DNA from: Skermanella aerolata KACC 11604 | GTDB lineage: Bacteria; Pseudomonadota; Alphaproteobacteria; Azospirillales; Azospirillaceae | Assembly: GCF_000936425.1 (NCBI RefSeq) | Contig: NZ_AVFK01000001.1 | Location: 558,001-622,000, forward strand | Direction: 5' to 3' | Length of the DNA: 64,000 nt | Shown: piece after piece, positions 1 to 12,252 of the stretch | How positions within the stretch are numbered: the first letter of the stretch is position 1 | Layout of the letters: every line of letters starts with the position of its first letter | The notes under the pieces: model-generated | What the model was told of the DNA's origin: nothing | The model's database searches: none | Seen by the model: only the letters and a program-made list of their open reading frames with translations | Position numbers and translations under genes: made by a program

Positions 1-10
1 GGACCAGTCT

Positions 11-76
11 CCAACCACCGATTAACCCGTTCGATATTGTCACCGTCGCAACGAATCGGTGATTGGCGGGTTTTTG
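11..76 (+). terminator. Possible terminator of an upstream gene
   Basis: CCAA-C-CACCGATT (11-23) can pair with AATCGGTG-A-TTGG (54-66) across a 30-base loop and is followed by CGGGTTTTTGG. The long loop makes this weak. The rest of 1-165 shows no gene; the promoter of the MscS gene must lie here. Confidence 0.3.
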
Positions 77-165
77 GCTCGATGATTTCACATCTTGCCG
101 GGTAGCTCCGAAGCACGTCCCCGGCTAGCTTCGTGATTTGCCACAGCTCCGGATCAAACGAACGG

Positions 166-2493
166 ATGATGACCGACCGAATACTCGACCGGTCCGCGCG
201 CGGCCTTTTTCTGATATTGCCCGTGCTGGCCCTCATGCTCAGCACTCTTCCGGCGTCTGCCCAGATGCCGTCGGGCGTTCTGCCCGGAGCGTCCGCCCCA
301 GCGAAGCCGGCAACTCAATCCACTGCGGAAAGCGGTGATCCAGGGGACCGGATCGCCTCCCTGCTGGCCACCTTGGAAGATCCGGCTGCACGGGAGCGGC
401 TTACGGCTCAACTGCGGACGCTGCTCGATACGCAGGAGCAGACTGAACCGGAGACGGTCGAGCCACCCAGTTCCCGCGTGCTCGAATTCATGTCCGAGCG
501 TGTCGGCAGGCTCACCCGCCAGATGGTCGCCTTCGGCAGCGTTTTCGCCGACCTGCCCGACACGGTCGATTGGCTCGAGGGGCAGGCGACGGACCAGACA
601 CGGCGGGATCGCTGGTTGCAGTTGATGTCCCAGCTCCTCCTCGCCGTAGGGGCCGGGTTTGCGGCCAGCGCGATGGCATCCCGGCTGCTCAGGCGGGCGC
701 GTTTGTCGATCGAAAGCCGCCGGAACGAGCGGATACTTGCGCGTATTCCCTTGGCGATCCTCCGTACCGTCCTGGAAGTGGTCCCGATCGCAGCCTTCGG
801 CATAGCCGGCTATGGCATGCTATCGGTTACCGACCCGCCCCTGGTCATCCGGCTGGTGGCTCTCATCGTGATCAACGCCACCATCCTGATCCAGCTTGTC
901 CTGGCGGTTACCCGGGGCATCCTGGCTCCCGTGGCGCGCAATCTCAGGATGCTCCCGATCGGTGACGAATCGGCGCATTACGGATATATCTGGGTCCGAC
1001 GGCTGGCCTATACCTGCGTCTACGGCTTCTTCATCTCGGAAGCGGCCTATATGCTGGGCTTGCCCGGCGGCGCCCATGAGGCGCTGCTCAAGGTCGTCGG
1101 CCTCATTGCGACCGGCATGCTGGTCATCCTGATCCTCCAGAACCGGAAGGACGTAGCGGAGTGGCTGCGCGGACGGCCATTGACCGGCGGTTCCAACGGC
1201 CATGTCGAGGCGGAGGAGATCGCCGCCGGAACGCGCAGCGGCACCTTGCGGGCGGCGCGGCGGCGGCTGGCGGATGTCTGGCATATCTTGACGATCCTTT
1301 ATCTGGTCGTGATCTACGGTATCTGGGCTCTCAGCATTCCTGACGGGTTCGAGTTCATGCTGAGGGCGACCGGCCTGTCGCTGCTGATCCTGATTGCGGC
1401 CCGGATCGTCGTGAACCTGATCGATGCCCTGATCCGGCGGGGCTTCTCGATCTCGCCGGACATAAAGCGCGAGTTCCCCCATCTGGAAGAACGCGCCAAC
1501 CGCTATCTGCCCATTCTCCAGCGGGTATTGAAGGCCATCATCTGGTTCTTCGCCCTGCTGGCGCTGCTCGCAGCCTGGGGCGTGGACAGCTTTGCGTGGC
1601 TCGAATCGCCACTCGGCCAACGCATCAGTTCCAGCGCCATATCGATCAGCGTCGTACTGCTGCTGGCCGTCATCACCTGGGAAGTCGTCACCAACCTGAT
1701 CGAGCATTACCTGTCCGGCAACGACCGCTACGGCACCCGGATCGAGCGGAGCGCCCGCGTCCGAACGCTGCTGCCGCTGCTGCGGAATGCCGTCATGGTT
1801 CTGCTCATCACCGTGGTCAGCCTCGTCACCCTGTCGGAGATCGGCGTCAACATAGCGCCGTTGCTGGCGGGCGCCGGTGTCATCGGTCTCGCGATCGGCT
1901 TCGGGTCGCAAACGCTGGTGAAGGACGTCATTACCGGCCTGTTCATCCTGTTCGAGGACACCATTTCGGTCGGCGACGTGGTCGATGTCGGCGGCGGTCA
2001 CAGCGGCCTCGTCGAAGCGATCACGATCCGTACGATCAAACTGCGCGATCAGGCAGGCGGGGTCCATTCGATCCCATTCAGCCAGGTCAACTCGGTCCTG
2101 AACATGACCAAGGACTTCTCCTACTACGTGTTCGACATCGCGATCAGCTACGGCGAAGACCCCGACCGCGTGATCGGAGCGATCAAGGATCTGGGAGCGG
2201 AACTCCAGGCGACGCCGCAGTTCGGGCGGGTGATCCTGGAGCCGATCGAGATCATGGGGGTGGACGCTTTCCGCGACAATGCTTTCATCGTCAAGGCGCG
2301 GATCAAGACACGGCCCATCCAGCAATGGAACGTCGGGCGCGAATTCAATCGGCGGATGAAGCTCCGGTTCGACGAGATGGGTATCAGTATTCCGTTGCCG
2401 CACCGTATCGTCGAGTTCCGTCCCGACGCATCCGCTGGGCAGCCGATGGCGACGCCTGAAGCAGGAGCGTTGCAGTTGTCGAGGACGAGATGA
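166..2493 (+). CDS. MscS-family mechanosensitive ion channel with large N-terminal extension
   Basis: Large inner-membrane channel that would release solutes on hypo-osmotic shock. The ATG at 166 (or 169) is preferred to an upstream GTG at 133 because it begins a clean signal peptide (MTDRIL...LPASAQ). A soluble periplasmic stretch follows, then about ten hydrophobic segments. The C-terminal third is the MscS core: a Gly/Ala-rich pore helix (GAGVIGLAIGFGSQTLVKD), then the beta domain with EDTISVGDVV and the C-terminal alpha/beta domain ending near IPLPHR. At about 775 residues it belongs to the long, YbdG/MscK-like class rather than the 286-residue MscS type. It stands alone, 130 bases before the FIST gene. 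Confidence 0.9.
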   Translation: MMTDRILDRSARGLFLILPVLALMLSTLPASAQMPSGVLPGASAPAKPATQSTAESGDPGDRIASLLATLEDPAARERLTAQLRTLLDTQEQTEPETVEPPSSRVLEFMSERVGRLTRQMVAFGSVFADLPDTVDWLEGQATDQTRRDRWLQLMSQLLLAVGAGFAASAMASRLLRRARLSIESRRNERILARIPLAILRTVLEVVPIAAFGIAGYGMLSVTDPPLVIRLVALIVINATILIQLVLAVTRGILAPVARNLRMLPIGDESAHYGYIWVRRLAYTCVYGFFISEAAYMLGLPGGAHEALLKVVGLIATGMLVILILQNRKDVAEWLRGRPLTGGSNGHVEAEEIAAGTRSGTLRAARRRLADVWHILTILYLVVIYGIWALSIPDGFEFMLRATGLSLLILIAARIVVNLIDALIRRGFSISPDIKREFPHLEERANRYLPILQRVLKAIIWFFALLALLAAWGVDSFAWLESPLGQRISSSAISISVVLLLAVITWEVVTNLIEHYLSGNDRYGTRIERSARVRTLLPLLRNAVMVLLITVVSLVTLSEIGVNIAPLLAGAGVIGLAIGFGSQTLVKDVITGLFILFEDTISVGDVVDVGGGHSGLVEAITIRTIKLRDQAGGVHSIPFSQVNSVLNMTKDFSYYVFDIAISYGEDPDRVIGAIKDLGAELQATPQFGRVILEPIEIMGVDAFRDNAFIVKARIKTRPIQQWNVGREFNRRMKLRFDEMGISIPLPHRIVEFRPDASAGQPMATPEAGALQLSRTR

Positions 2494-2625
2494 TCTCTTG
2501 TGTCCATTTGGATAGGTCTTATGAAAGGAGATGTAGATAATTCGGTCGAATGCGGGTAAATATTTCAACTTCGGTCGGGCGACTACCGCCCATGCGAGGG
2601 CAACCAAACTCCGGAGTTGCAGTAG

Positions 2626-3746
2626 ATGCTCATCAATCAGCTTACCTGGACTCCGGGACAGGGATGGGACACCGTCGCATCCTCCGACGAAACGGTGCCG
2701 GCCGACGTCGTCCTCTACTTCTTCGGCCCCGGCGTGCAGGAGCTTCCCGTCCGGCTGGAGGAGCTCGGCCAGAAGTTTCCCCAGGCTCATATGATCGGCT
2801 GCTCGACCGGTGGTGAGATCATCGGCGACGAGGTGTTCGACGACAGCATCGTAGCCTCGGCGGTGAGCTTCGAACGGACTCCTATCCGCGTCGCCAAGGT
2901 CGAGATCGACGGAGATTCATCGCGCGATGTCGGACGGCGCCTCGGTGCCGAGTTCCCGAAGGAGGGCCTGCGTGGCCTCTTCGTCCTGTCCGACGGCACC
3001 GGCATCAACGGCAGCGACTTGATTCGCGGGCTTCAGGACAACTTGGGCACCGATATCAAGATCACCGGCGGTCTGGCCGGCGATGGCGCCGATTTTCGGA
3101 TCACCTATGTCGGTGCCAACGACCTGCCGCAGCCCGGCCGCGTGGCGGCGATCGGGTTCTACGGCGATGCGGTGACCATAGGCCACGGCAGCTACGGCGG
3201 CTGGCAGCCCTTCGGGCCGGAGCGACGGATTACCCGTGCGGTCGACAACGTCCTCCATCAGCTCGACAACGAACCGGCGCTGGATCTGTATAAGCGCTAT
3301 CTCGGCGATCAGGCGGAAGGCCTGCCCGGAACGGCTCTGCTGTTTCCGCTCCGCCTGACGCGGCCGGATGGCGGCGAGGTCGTCCGTACCGTCGTCGGCA
3401 CCGACGACGCCAGCAGCACCATGGTCTTCGCGGGCGACGTCCCGGAAGGCAGCTCCGCCCAATTGATGCGCGCGACTTTCGACAAGCTGATCGACGGTGC
3501 GGGAGAGGCCGCCGATCAGGCGGCCGTGGCCGAGGGCACGCACCTCGCCATTCTGGTTTCCTGCATCGGACGCAAGCTCGTCCTGGGCCAGCGCGTGGCG
3601 GAGGAGGTGGAAAGCGTACTGGACGTCCTCGGCGCCGATGCGCGCACCATCGGTTTCTACTCTTATGGCGAAATTTCGCCGCAGGCGCGGACGGGTGCTT
3701 GCGAGTTGCACAATCAGACCATGACGATCACGACCATCGGCGAAAA

Positions 3747-3750
<4 letters not shown>
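2626..3750 (+). CDS. FIST-domain sensor protein, NosP-like
   Basis: A 374-residue cytoplasmic protein covering FIST_N (about residues 25-220, starting near DVVLYFFGPG and containing IGCSTGGEI) and FIST_C (about 221-360, ending with GFYSYGEISP). No transmembrane segment or signal peptide is seen. FIST proteins are ligand sensors. The NosP branch binds haem and senses nitric oxide, and typically sits beside a hybrid kinase that it controls, as here: its TGA overlaps the ATG of the kinase (ATGA). GGAG lies 9 bases before the ATG. The NosP assignment rests on length, domain pair and gene partner. A haem ligand was not identified, so a generic amino-acid-type FIST sensor remains possible. Confidence 0.8.
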
Positions 3751-7526
<3,776 letters not shown>

Positions 7527-7573
7527 GCGGCCCATCCCTCCTGCTGCCCGTCCGGCAGAAGGATCCGGACAGC

Positions 7574-7606
7574 AAAAAGCCGCTGCCGGAGAGTTCCGGC
7601 AGCGGC
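7574..7606 (-). terminator. Rho-independent terminator of the lactate permease gene
   Basis: A perfect 12-bp stem (7579-7590 with 7595-7606, loop GAGT). The AAAAA at 7574-7578 becomes the U-tract on the minus strand. It lies 26 bases past the permease stop; the plus-strand kinase has no T-run after this hairpin. Confidence 0.88.
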
Positions 7607-7631
7607 CAGCCGATGGTTACGGAGGTTCTGC

Positions 7632-9311
7632 TTAATAGACCAGCGCCGTGAACGGCCAGACATAGGCCTGCGCCATCACGAGCAGGCCGACCAGCACCGC
7701 CAGCGCCAGGCTGTGGAAGAAGACGTAGCGCAGGATGTCTCCTTCATGGCCGTACCAGCGGGTAGCGGTTGATGCGACCACGATGCTCTGGGCGTCGATC
7801 ATCTTGCCCATGACGCCACCCGAACTGTTGGCCGAAGCCATCAGCACGGGGTTGAGCCCCAACTGCTCCGACGTGATCTTCTGCAAGCCGCCGAACAGGA
7901 CGTTGGATGCCGTATCGGAACCCGTCAGCGCCACGCCCAGCCAGCCCAGCATCGTACCGAAGAGCGGATACAGCCAGCCAGTCTGCGCAAAGGCGAGGCC
8001 TAGCGTCGCGTCGGTTCCGGAGTACTTCGTCACATAGCCCAGCGCCAGCATGCCGGCGATGGTCAGCAGCGAAAAGCGGATCAAGTAGAAGGTCTTGAAG
8101 TACATCCGGATCAGGCCGAGCGGCGAATAGCCCAGCACGAACCCGCTGACGATGGCGGCCAGGAAGATGCCGGTGCCGGTCGCCGACATCAGGTTGAGGC
8201 TGTAGATGGCCGGTTCGGCCAAGGGTGCCGCCACCACGGGCGGTACCTTCTGGACGAGGTTGTGAAGCCCCTCGACCGGGATCTTGAGGATCCAGATGCT
8301 GTCCAGGAAGACCTTGATCTGGGGAACGCCCCACATGAAGACGAAGACGCTCAGGATGATCCAGGGAACCCAGGCCTTGATGACTTGGCCACGGGTATAC
8401 TGGGACGCCCGGCGCTCGTACTCGCTGTCGTGGACGACCTGCGCGCCGACCGCCTTCGCACCGGCGATGCTGTTGTCGCGGGTCGTGGACAGCCACAGTT
8501 CACGAGGTTTCCAGCCCCTCAGGAACAATGCCAGCGCTGCCATCGACACGATGGCGGCAACGACGTCGACCAGCCAGGGGCCGTGGAAGTTCGATACCAG
8601 ATACTGCGGCAGGGCGAACGAGACGCCGGCGACCACCAGGGCCGGCCAGATGCTCATCATTCCCCGGAACCCAACGAAGGCCCAGATCAGCCAGAACGGC
8701 ACGATCACGGAGAAGAACGGCAACTGGCGTCCGATCATGCCGCTCAGTTGCAGCAGGTCCAGGCCGGTGACGGCGGACAGTGCGATGATCGGAGTACCGA
8801 GCGCGCCGTAGGCGACCGGTGCCGTGTTGGCGATCAGAGACAATCCCGATGCCGCAAGCGGCGAGAAGCCCAGGCCGATCAGCATGGCGCCGGTCACCGC
8901 CACCGGCGTACCGAAGCCGGCGGCTCCTTCGAAGAAGGCGCCGAAGCAGAACGCAATCAGCAGAAGTTGCAGGCGGCGGTCGCGCGTGATCGACGCGATG
9001 CTGTCCTGGAGAATCGTGAACTCGCCTTTTTCGCTCGTCAGCTGATAGAGGAAAATGACGTTCAGGATGATCCAGCCGATCGGCAGCATGCCATAGGCGG
9101 CACCGTAGACCGCCGACATGCTCGCCATGCCGACCGGCATGCCGAAGCCCACGATGGCGACCGCCAGGGACGCGAGGAGGCCGAGGCCGGCGGCATAATG
9201 CGCCTTCATGTGGAAAAGGCCGATGGCGCCCAGCAGGACGACGATCGGGATCGCCGCTACCAGCGTCGACAGCAGCATGCTGCCGAACGGATCATAGACT
9301 TGGGGCCACAT
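7632..9311 (-). CDS. lldP: L-lactate permease (LctP/LldP family)
   Basis: Polytopic proton-coupled transporter for L-lactate and related 2-hydroxy acids. The sequence has 12 or more hydrophobic segments and family landmarks such as GAFFEGAAGFGTPVAV in the N-terminal half and NSSGGVMGKMIDAQSIVVA near the C-terminus. The first in-frame ATG is at 9326, but GGGAGG lies between it and a second ATG at 9311, spaced 7 bases before the latter. The real start is therefore 9311 (MWPQVYDPFG), giving 559 residues, usual for the family. No lactate dehydrogenase gene is adjacent. A terminator follows and a GntR-type operator candidate lies upstream, so the gene looks monocistronic and separately regulated. 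Confidence 0.93.
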   Translation of the reverse strand: MWPQVYDPFGSMLLSTLVAAIPIVVLLGAIGLFHMKAHYAAGLGLLASLAVAIVGFGMPVGMASMSAVYGAAYGMLPIGWIILNVIFLYQLTSEKGEFTILQDSIASITRDRRLQLLLIAFCFGAFFEGAAGFGTPVAVTGAMLIGLGFSPLAASGLSLIANTAPVAYGALGTPIIALSAVTGLDLLQLSGMIGRQLPFFSVIVPFWLIWAFVGFRGMMSIWPALVVAGVSFALPQYLVSNFHGPWLVDVVAAIVSMAALALFLRGWKPRELWLSTTRDNSIAGAKAVGAQVVHDSEYERRASQYTRGQVIKAWVPWIILSVFVFMWGVPQIKVFLDSIWILKIPVEGLHNLVQKVPPVVAAPLAEPAIYSLNLMSATGTGIFLAAIVSGFVLGYSPLGLIRMYFKTFYLIRFSLLTIAGMLALGYVTKYSGTDATLGLAFAQTGWLYPLFGTMLGWLGVALTGSDTASNVLFGGLQKITSEQLGLNPVLMASANSSGGVMGKMIDAQSIVVASTATRWYGHEGDILRYVFFHSLALAVLVGLLVMAQAYVWPFTALVY

Positions 9312-9517
9312 TCCGTGTCCTCCCATTGCTCGATTTATCGTGTTCGATTTTCAGATTATCGCGTGGTGGTTCTGGCTTTGGGTGGCCGACCCCGTCAGGC
9401 GGCGCGCGGCGATGCCGTAACCCTGCGCAAGTCCAATGTCTTCGTCCTTGGTAGGGTCATCGTCGCGGTGCTTGATGCTCTGATTTGTGGGGAGACCACG
9501 CAGCTTGCATAGCCAAC

Positions 9518-9535
9518 AATTGGACCTACCACATT
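9518..9535. promoter_or_regulatory. LldR/PdhR-like operator candidate
   Basis: AATTGG-ACC-TACCA-CATT resembles the imperfect dyad TTGG-N-CCAA operators of the FadR-subgroup GntR regulators LldR and PdhR. It lies about 200 bases before the lldP start. No lldR gene is in the window. Confidence 0.45.
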
Positions 9536-9611
9536 TAACAAGCGGTCGAACTATTTTTTCATACGAGCTTATGGGTACAATTTGACGTCGTATCGCGCCG
9601 CGCACAATCTC

Positions 9612-9631
9612 GTATACTTTAAGTAGTATAC
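9612..9631. repeat. GTATAC inverted repeat
   Basis: GTATACT (9612-9618) and AGTATAC (9625-9631) form 7-base arms around a 6-base spacer in AT-rich intergenic DNA. There is no T-tract, so an operator is likelier than a terminator. The cognate regulator is unknown. Confidence 0.4.
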
Positions 9632-9667
9632 CAGATCGTGCGGTGCAGCATATTCGCGTAGTTGGGA

Positions 9668-10192
9668 TCAGTTCTCTGCAACGAGATGTTGCTTGTAGCG
9701 TTTCCAGTTCTCCACATACCGGTCCGCCCCCTGCTGCATTCCGGCTATCTGTTCCGCGCTCAGTTCGCGAATCACCTTTCCGGGAGCACCCATCACCATG
9801 GAGTTGTCGGGTATCTCCTTGCCCTCGGTGATCAGCGCGCGGGCTCCGATCAGGCAGTTCTTTCCGATCTTAGCTCCATTCATGATGACGCTGCCGATCC
9901 CGACCAGCGTCCCATCGCCGACCGTGCAGCCGTGCAGCATGACCATATGGCCGACTGTGACGTTCCTGCCGATCAGCAGTGGAAAGCCCGGATCGGTATG
10001 AAGGACCGAACCATCCTGAATGTTGGAGTTCTCGCCGATGGTGATCGGCTCGTTATCGCCGCGCAGCACGGCGCCCCACCAGACGCTCGCGTTATGCTTC
10101 AGGATCACGTCGCCGATGACGACTGCGTTCGGCGCGATCCACCAGTCGTCGCCCTCGGTCGTGACGCGACGGTCTTCAAGAGCGTATCTCAT
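9668..10192 (-). CDS. Gamma-carbonic-anhydrase-like hexapeptide-repeat protein (YrdA/PaaY type)
   Basis: A 174-residue left-handed beta-helix protein, probably a trimeric cytoplasmic metalloenzyme. Repeated hexapeptides run from about residue 20 ([12 protein letters not shown]) to 130. The three histidines expected of gamma-class carbonic anhydrases are present in SVLHTD and GHMVMLHG, so metal binding is likely. Hydratase activity is not guaranteed, because many YrdA/PaaY relatives have other or unknown functions. GGGAGG sits 6 bases before the ATG at 10192. The gene is followed on the same strand by the lldP regulatory region and looks monocistronic. Confidence 0.88.
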   Translation of the reverse strand: MRYALEDRRVTTEGDDWWIAPNAVVIGDVILKHNASVWWGAVLRGDNEPITIGENSNIQDGSVLHTDPGFPLLIGRNVTVGHMVMLHGCTVGDGTLVGIGSVIMNGAKIGKNCLIGARALITEGKEIPDNSMVMGAPGKVIRELSAEQIAGMQQGADRYVENWKRYKQHLVAEN

Positions 10193-10264
10193 TCAATGCC
10201 TCCCAGTCGGATGTCAAGCCTATCCATGGCCCGGAACGATGGCTGAAAACAAGGTTCAGTCGGC

Positions 10265-10921
10265 ATGAAAATCAGTTTTCCACGTCCGGAAGCCCTTGTA
10301 CGGCCAAGCATCCTGCTTCGATTTGCCGTCGTGACGATCGTCCTGGTACTGGTCGTTTTCTCGGACCGCGTAGCGGATGCGGTGGGAGGCGTACGCGACG
10401 CGGCGGTGGGAGCACGGGGTATGGACCTCTTCGTTTCCGGAGGGCTGACCCATCGGACCGGGCGCGAAATCGTGACGTTCCTGGACCTGCACAAGGGCAG
10501 CGACGTCAGGCTGGTGCTCGACAGTCCCGGCGGCTACGCGCGGGCGGCGGACAATGTACGTCAGGCCGTATTGGACCATGGACAGGTCAGTACCGTGGTC
10601 GCCGGCTACAATCTCTGTGCTTCGGCATGCACGGCGATCTTCGCCGCCGGGCTCCACCGTTCGGCCGGTGAGAACGCACGGTTCGTCTTCCATTCGGCCC
10701 GTATCGTCCTCGGGCCGATCTCCTTCGACGACCCGTTCGGCGGCGACCCGGATCGTTACCGAGTGCCCGGCGACGACGGCCGGATAGCGGCTGCCTTGAG
10801 TGAATTCCTCGATCGCTCCGACGCGTTGGATACGGGAGAAGCGGGCGCCGCGGCACTCGATCTTTCCCGCATCGTACCGGGGTGGATAACCGAACTGATT
10901 CCGTCCGACGCGGATATCTAG
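10265..10921 (+). CDS. Membrane-anchored ClpP/crotonase-fold periplasmic protein
   Basis: A 218-residue protein with an N-terminal transmembrane anchor or signal (about residues 17-35, LLRFAVVTIVLVLVVF) and a ClpP-like core. VLDSPGGYARAADNV matches the oxyanion-loop strand of the fold; CASACTAIFAAG carries the Ser expected as nucleophile; FHSA supplies a candidate His. This resembles the COG3904-type predicted periplasmic proteins of alphaproteobacteria, whose substrates are unknown. The Cys residues flanking the Ser could form a periplasmic disulfide. It is divergent from the hexapeptide-repeat gene and 78 bases before the GlsB-like gene. Protease activity is an inference. Confidence 0.7.
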   Translation: MKISFPRPEALVRPSILLRFAVVTIVLVLVVFSDRVADAVGGVRDAAVGARGMDLFVSGGLTHRTGREIVTFLDLHKGSDVRLVLDSPGGYARAADNVRQAVLDHGQVSTVVAGYNLCASACTAIFAAGLHRSAGENARFVFHSARIVLGPISFDDPFGGDPDRYRVPGDDGRIAAALSEFLDRSDALDTGEAGAAALDLSRIVPGWITELIPSDADI

Positions 10922-10999
10922 AGTGCCGTTCAATGGAGGTGGCACCAAAGCGGCCTTCGATCTGTTTCCTGACCGGTCGTTCAATATAAAGGGGGAAAC

Positions 11000-11257
11000 A
11001 TGTCGATCGTCGCCTGGATTATCCTTGGTCTCATCGCCGGCTGGATCGCGAGCAAGATCATGCATGGCAGCAGTTCCGGCCTGGTGACCAACCTCGTGCT
11101 CGGCATCGTGGGTGCATTCGTCGGCGGCATCCTGTTCAGCGCGGTTGGCGGAAGGGGAGTTACCGGCTTCAACATCTGGAGTTTGATCGTCGCCGTCATC
11201 GGGGCCATCGTCGTCCTCTGGATCTACAACGCCGTGACGAGCCGCCGAAAGGTCTGA
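11000..11257 (+). CDS. GlsB/YeaQ/YmgE family small membrane protein
   Basis: An 85-residue inner-membrane protein with three hydrophobic helices, starting MSIVAWIILGLIAGWIASKI and rich in Gly, typical of the transglycosylase-associated (GlsB/YeaQ) family. Members are often induced by general stress, but no biochemical role is established. GGGGGAAAC directly precedes the ATG. A strong terminator follows, so it ends its transcript; it may be transcribed alone. Confidence 0.9.
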   Translation: MSIVAWIILGLIAGWIASKIMHGSSSGLVTNLVLGIVGAFVGGILFSAVGGRGVTGFNIWSLIVAVIGAIVVLWIYNAVTSRRKV

Positions 11258-11266
11258 GTACAATGA

Positions 11267-11309
11267 GCCGGCCTCCGCTATCCGGGGGGGAAGAGAGGCC
11301 GGCCCTTTT
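11267..11309 (+). terminator. Rho-independent terminator
   Basis: GCCGGCCTC (11267-11275) pairs with GAGGCCGGC (11295-11303) around a 19-base loop, followed by CCTTTT. It lies just past the GlsB-like gene. Confidence 0.82.
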
Positions 11310-11437
11310 CGCCAAATCGGCCTTACGGCCGGGCAGTTGCGGCGATATGTCTAGGTTTTGAATGCCATCGATGTTGCATAGCAGCAAAAGTTATCGCACG
11401 ATGTCCGCGTTACAATTCTGCTGGAGTGGACAGATCG

Positions 11438-12088
11438 ATGGTTGCCGCCAGAACTCCGAATAAAACCCCCGCTCCAGCCGCCGCGAAATCCGCTGGTCGG
11501 CCGAAACCCGCTCCATCCAAGGATCGGACCAAGGCGTCTGTAACCTCCAAGGTTGTAGAATCTGCGGTACCTCCCGTTGCTGACACCGCCGAAGCTCCCC
11601 TGACGGTTGCCGGGGTCGAAGCGGTTATCGAACCCACTGCGCTTCCCCAAGCCGAGCCGGTAGCCGTCGAACCTGCCGCGACGCCTGAGCCGGCGCCGGT
11701 GGCCGCCGCGTCACCCGAGCCCGATGTTTCGCCCGAGGCAGTCGAGCCGGAAGATGCCGGCATCGCCATCGACGAAGGTGTCGAGCAACTAGCCAGCATG
11801 GCCGAGCAGGTCATTTACGAGGCGGAAGCGATCGCAGGCGAAGCGGCGCACAACTTCCAGGTCGCTCTCAAGGCGGCGACGGGAGCGCATGGCGTCGTGC
11901 CGACTCTGAGCGGCGTGAACACGTATCTTCACCGCTCCGTTCGCATCAACGCCCAGTTCGTTGAGCAGTTCGCCGCCGTCCGCTCGCCGATCGATCTGGT
12001 GAACCTTCAGGTACGCTTCCTGGAAGAGCATCGCCTTGCGATGCTGGAGTTCACCCAGAACTGGGCAGCGCAAAAGCCGACGGCCTGA
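11438..12088 (+). CDS. Phasin-family protein with Ala/Pro-rich N-terminal region
   Basis: A 216-residue protein. Residues 1-105 are low-complexity, rich in Ala, Pro, Val and Glu (first basic, then acidic). Residues 110-216 form the helical phasin domain, ending NLQVRFLEEHRLAMLEFTQNW. Phasins coat polyhydroxyalkanoate granules, though many phasin-domain proteins have not been shown to. The ATG at 11438 has GGAG 11 bases upstream; a GTG at 11426 overlaps that site and is less likely. It precedes the acetoin operon, whose product acetyl-CoA can feed PHB synthesis, but the sigma-54 promoter between them argues for separate transcription. Confidence 0.75.
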   Translation: MVAARTPNKTPAPAAAKSAGRPKPAPSKDRTKASVTSKVVESAVPPVADTAEAPLTVAGVEAVIEPTALPQAEPVAVEPAATPEPAPVAAASPEPDVSPEAVEPEDAGIAIDEGVEQLASMAEQVIYEAEAIAGEAAHNFQVALKAATGAHGVVPTLSGVNTYLHRSVRINAQFVEQFAAVRSPIDLVNLQVRFLEEHRLAMLEFTQNWAAQKPTA

Positions 12089-12090
12089 GT

Positions 12091-12117
12091 TGCGACACCT
12101 GTAGCGCGGCTGTCGCA
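12091..12117. promoter_or_regulatory. Inverted repeat, candidate AcoR enhancer site
   Basis: TGCGACA (12091-12097) and TGTCGCA (12111-12117) are perfect 7-base arms, 13 bases apart, centred about 100 bases upstream of the predicted sigma-54 transcription start. That is the usual distance for an enhancer-binding protein. There is no T-tract, so it is not an obvious phasin terminator. Confidence 0.5.
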
Positions 12118-12181
12118 GCGACTGTTGCGGCAAGACCGCCGTCCGGACCGGAATCCCCGAGGTTTCAATCGGTTAGCCTGA

Positions 12182-12197
12182 TGGCATGGCGGTTGCT
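12182..12197 (+). promoter_or_regulatory. Sigma-54 promoter of the acetoin operon
   Basis: TGGCAT-GGCGG-TTGCT matches the -24/-12 consensus TGGCAC-N5-TTGC with correct GG...GC spacing, 56 bases before the acoA start. The encoded regulator downstream is a sigma-54 activator, which supports the call. Confidence 0.85.
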
Positions 12198-12252
12198 CTT
12201 CCTCCCATCGTAGCCCGAGCAACAAGGGCAGAAACGATGGGAGGAAGCGACT

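Larger units (their letters stand above)
9312..9667. other. 356-base intergenic region upstream of lldP
   Basis: No coding frame with family resemblance. The segment from about 9515 to 9635 is markedly AT-richer than its surroundings and holds two palindromic elements, at 9518-9535 and 9612-9631. It is the regulatory region of lldP. Confidence 0.6.

Noticed and set aside
820-2790. 656-residue open frame antisense to the MscS gene
   Set aside because: Codon composition (His/Asp/Arg/Gln-rich) is that of the antisense of a high-GC gene; no family resemblance.
8262-9512. 416-residue frame opposite the lactate permease
   Set aside because: Antisense shadow of the permease; no recognisable domains.
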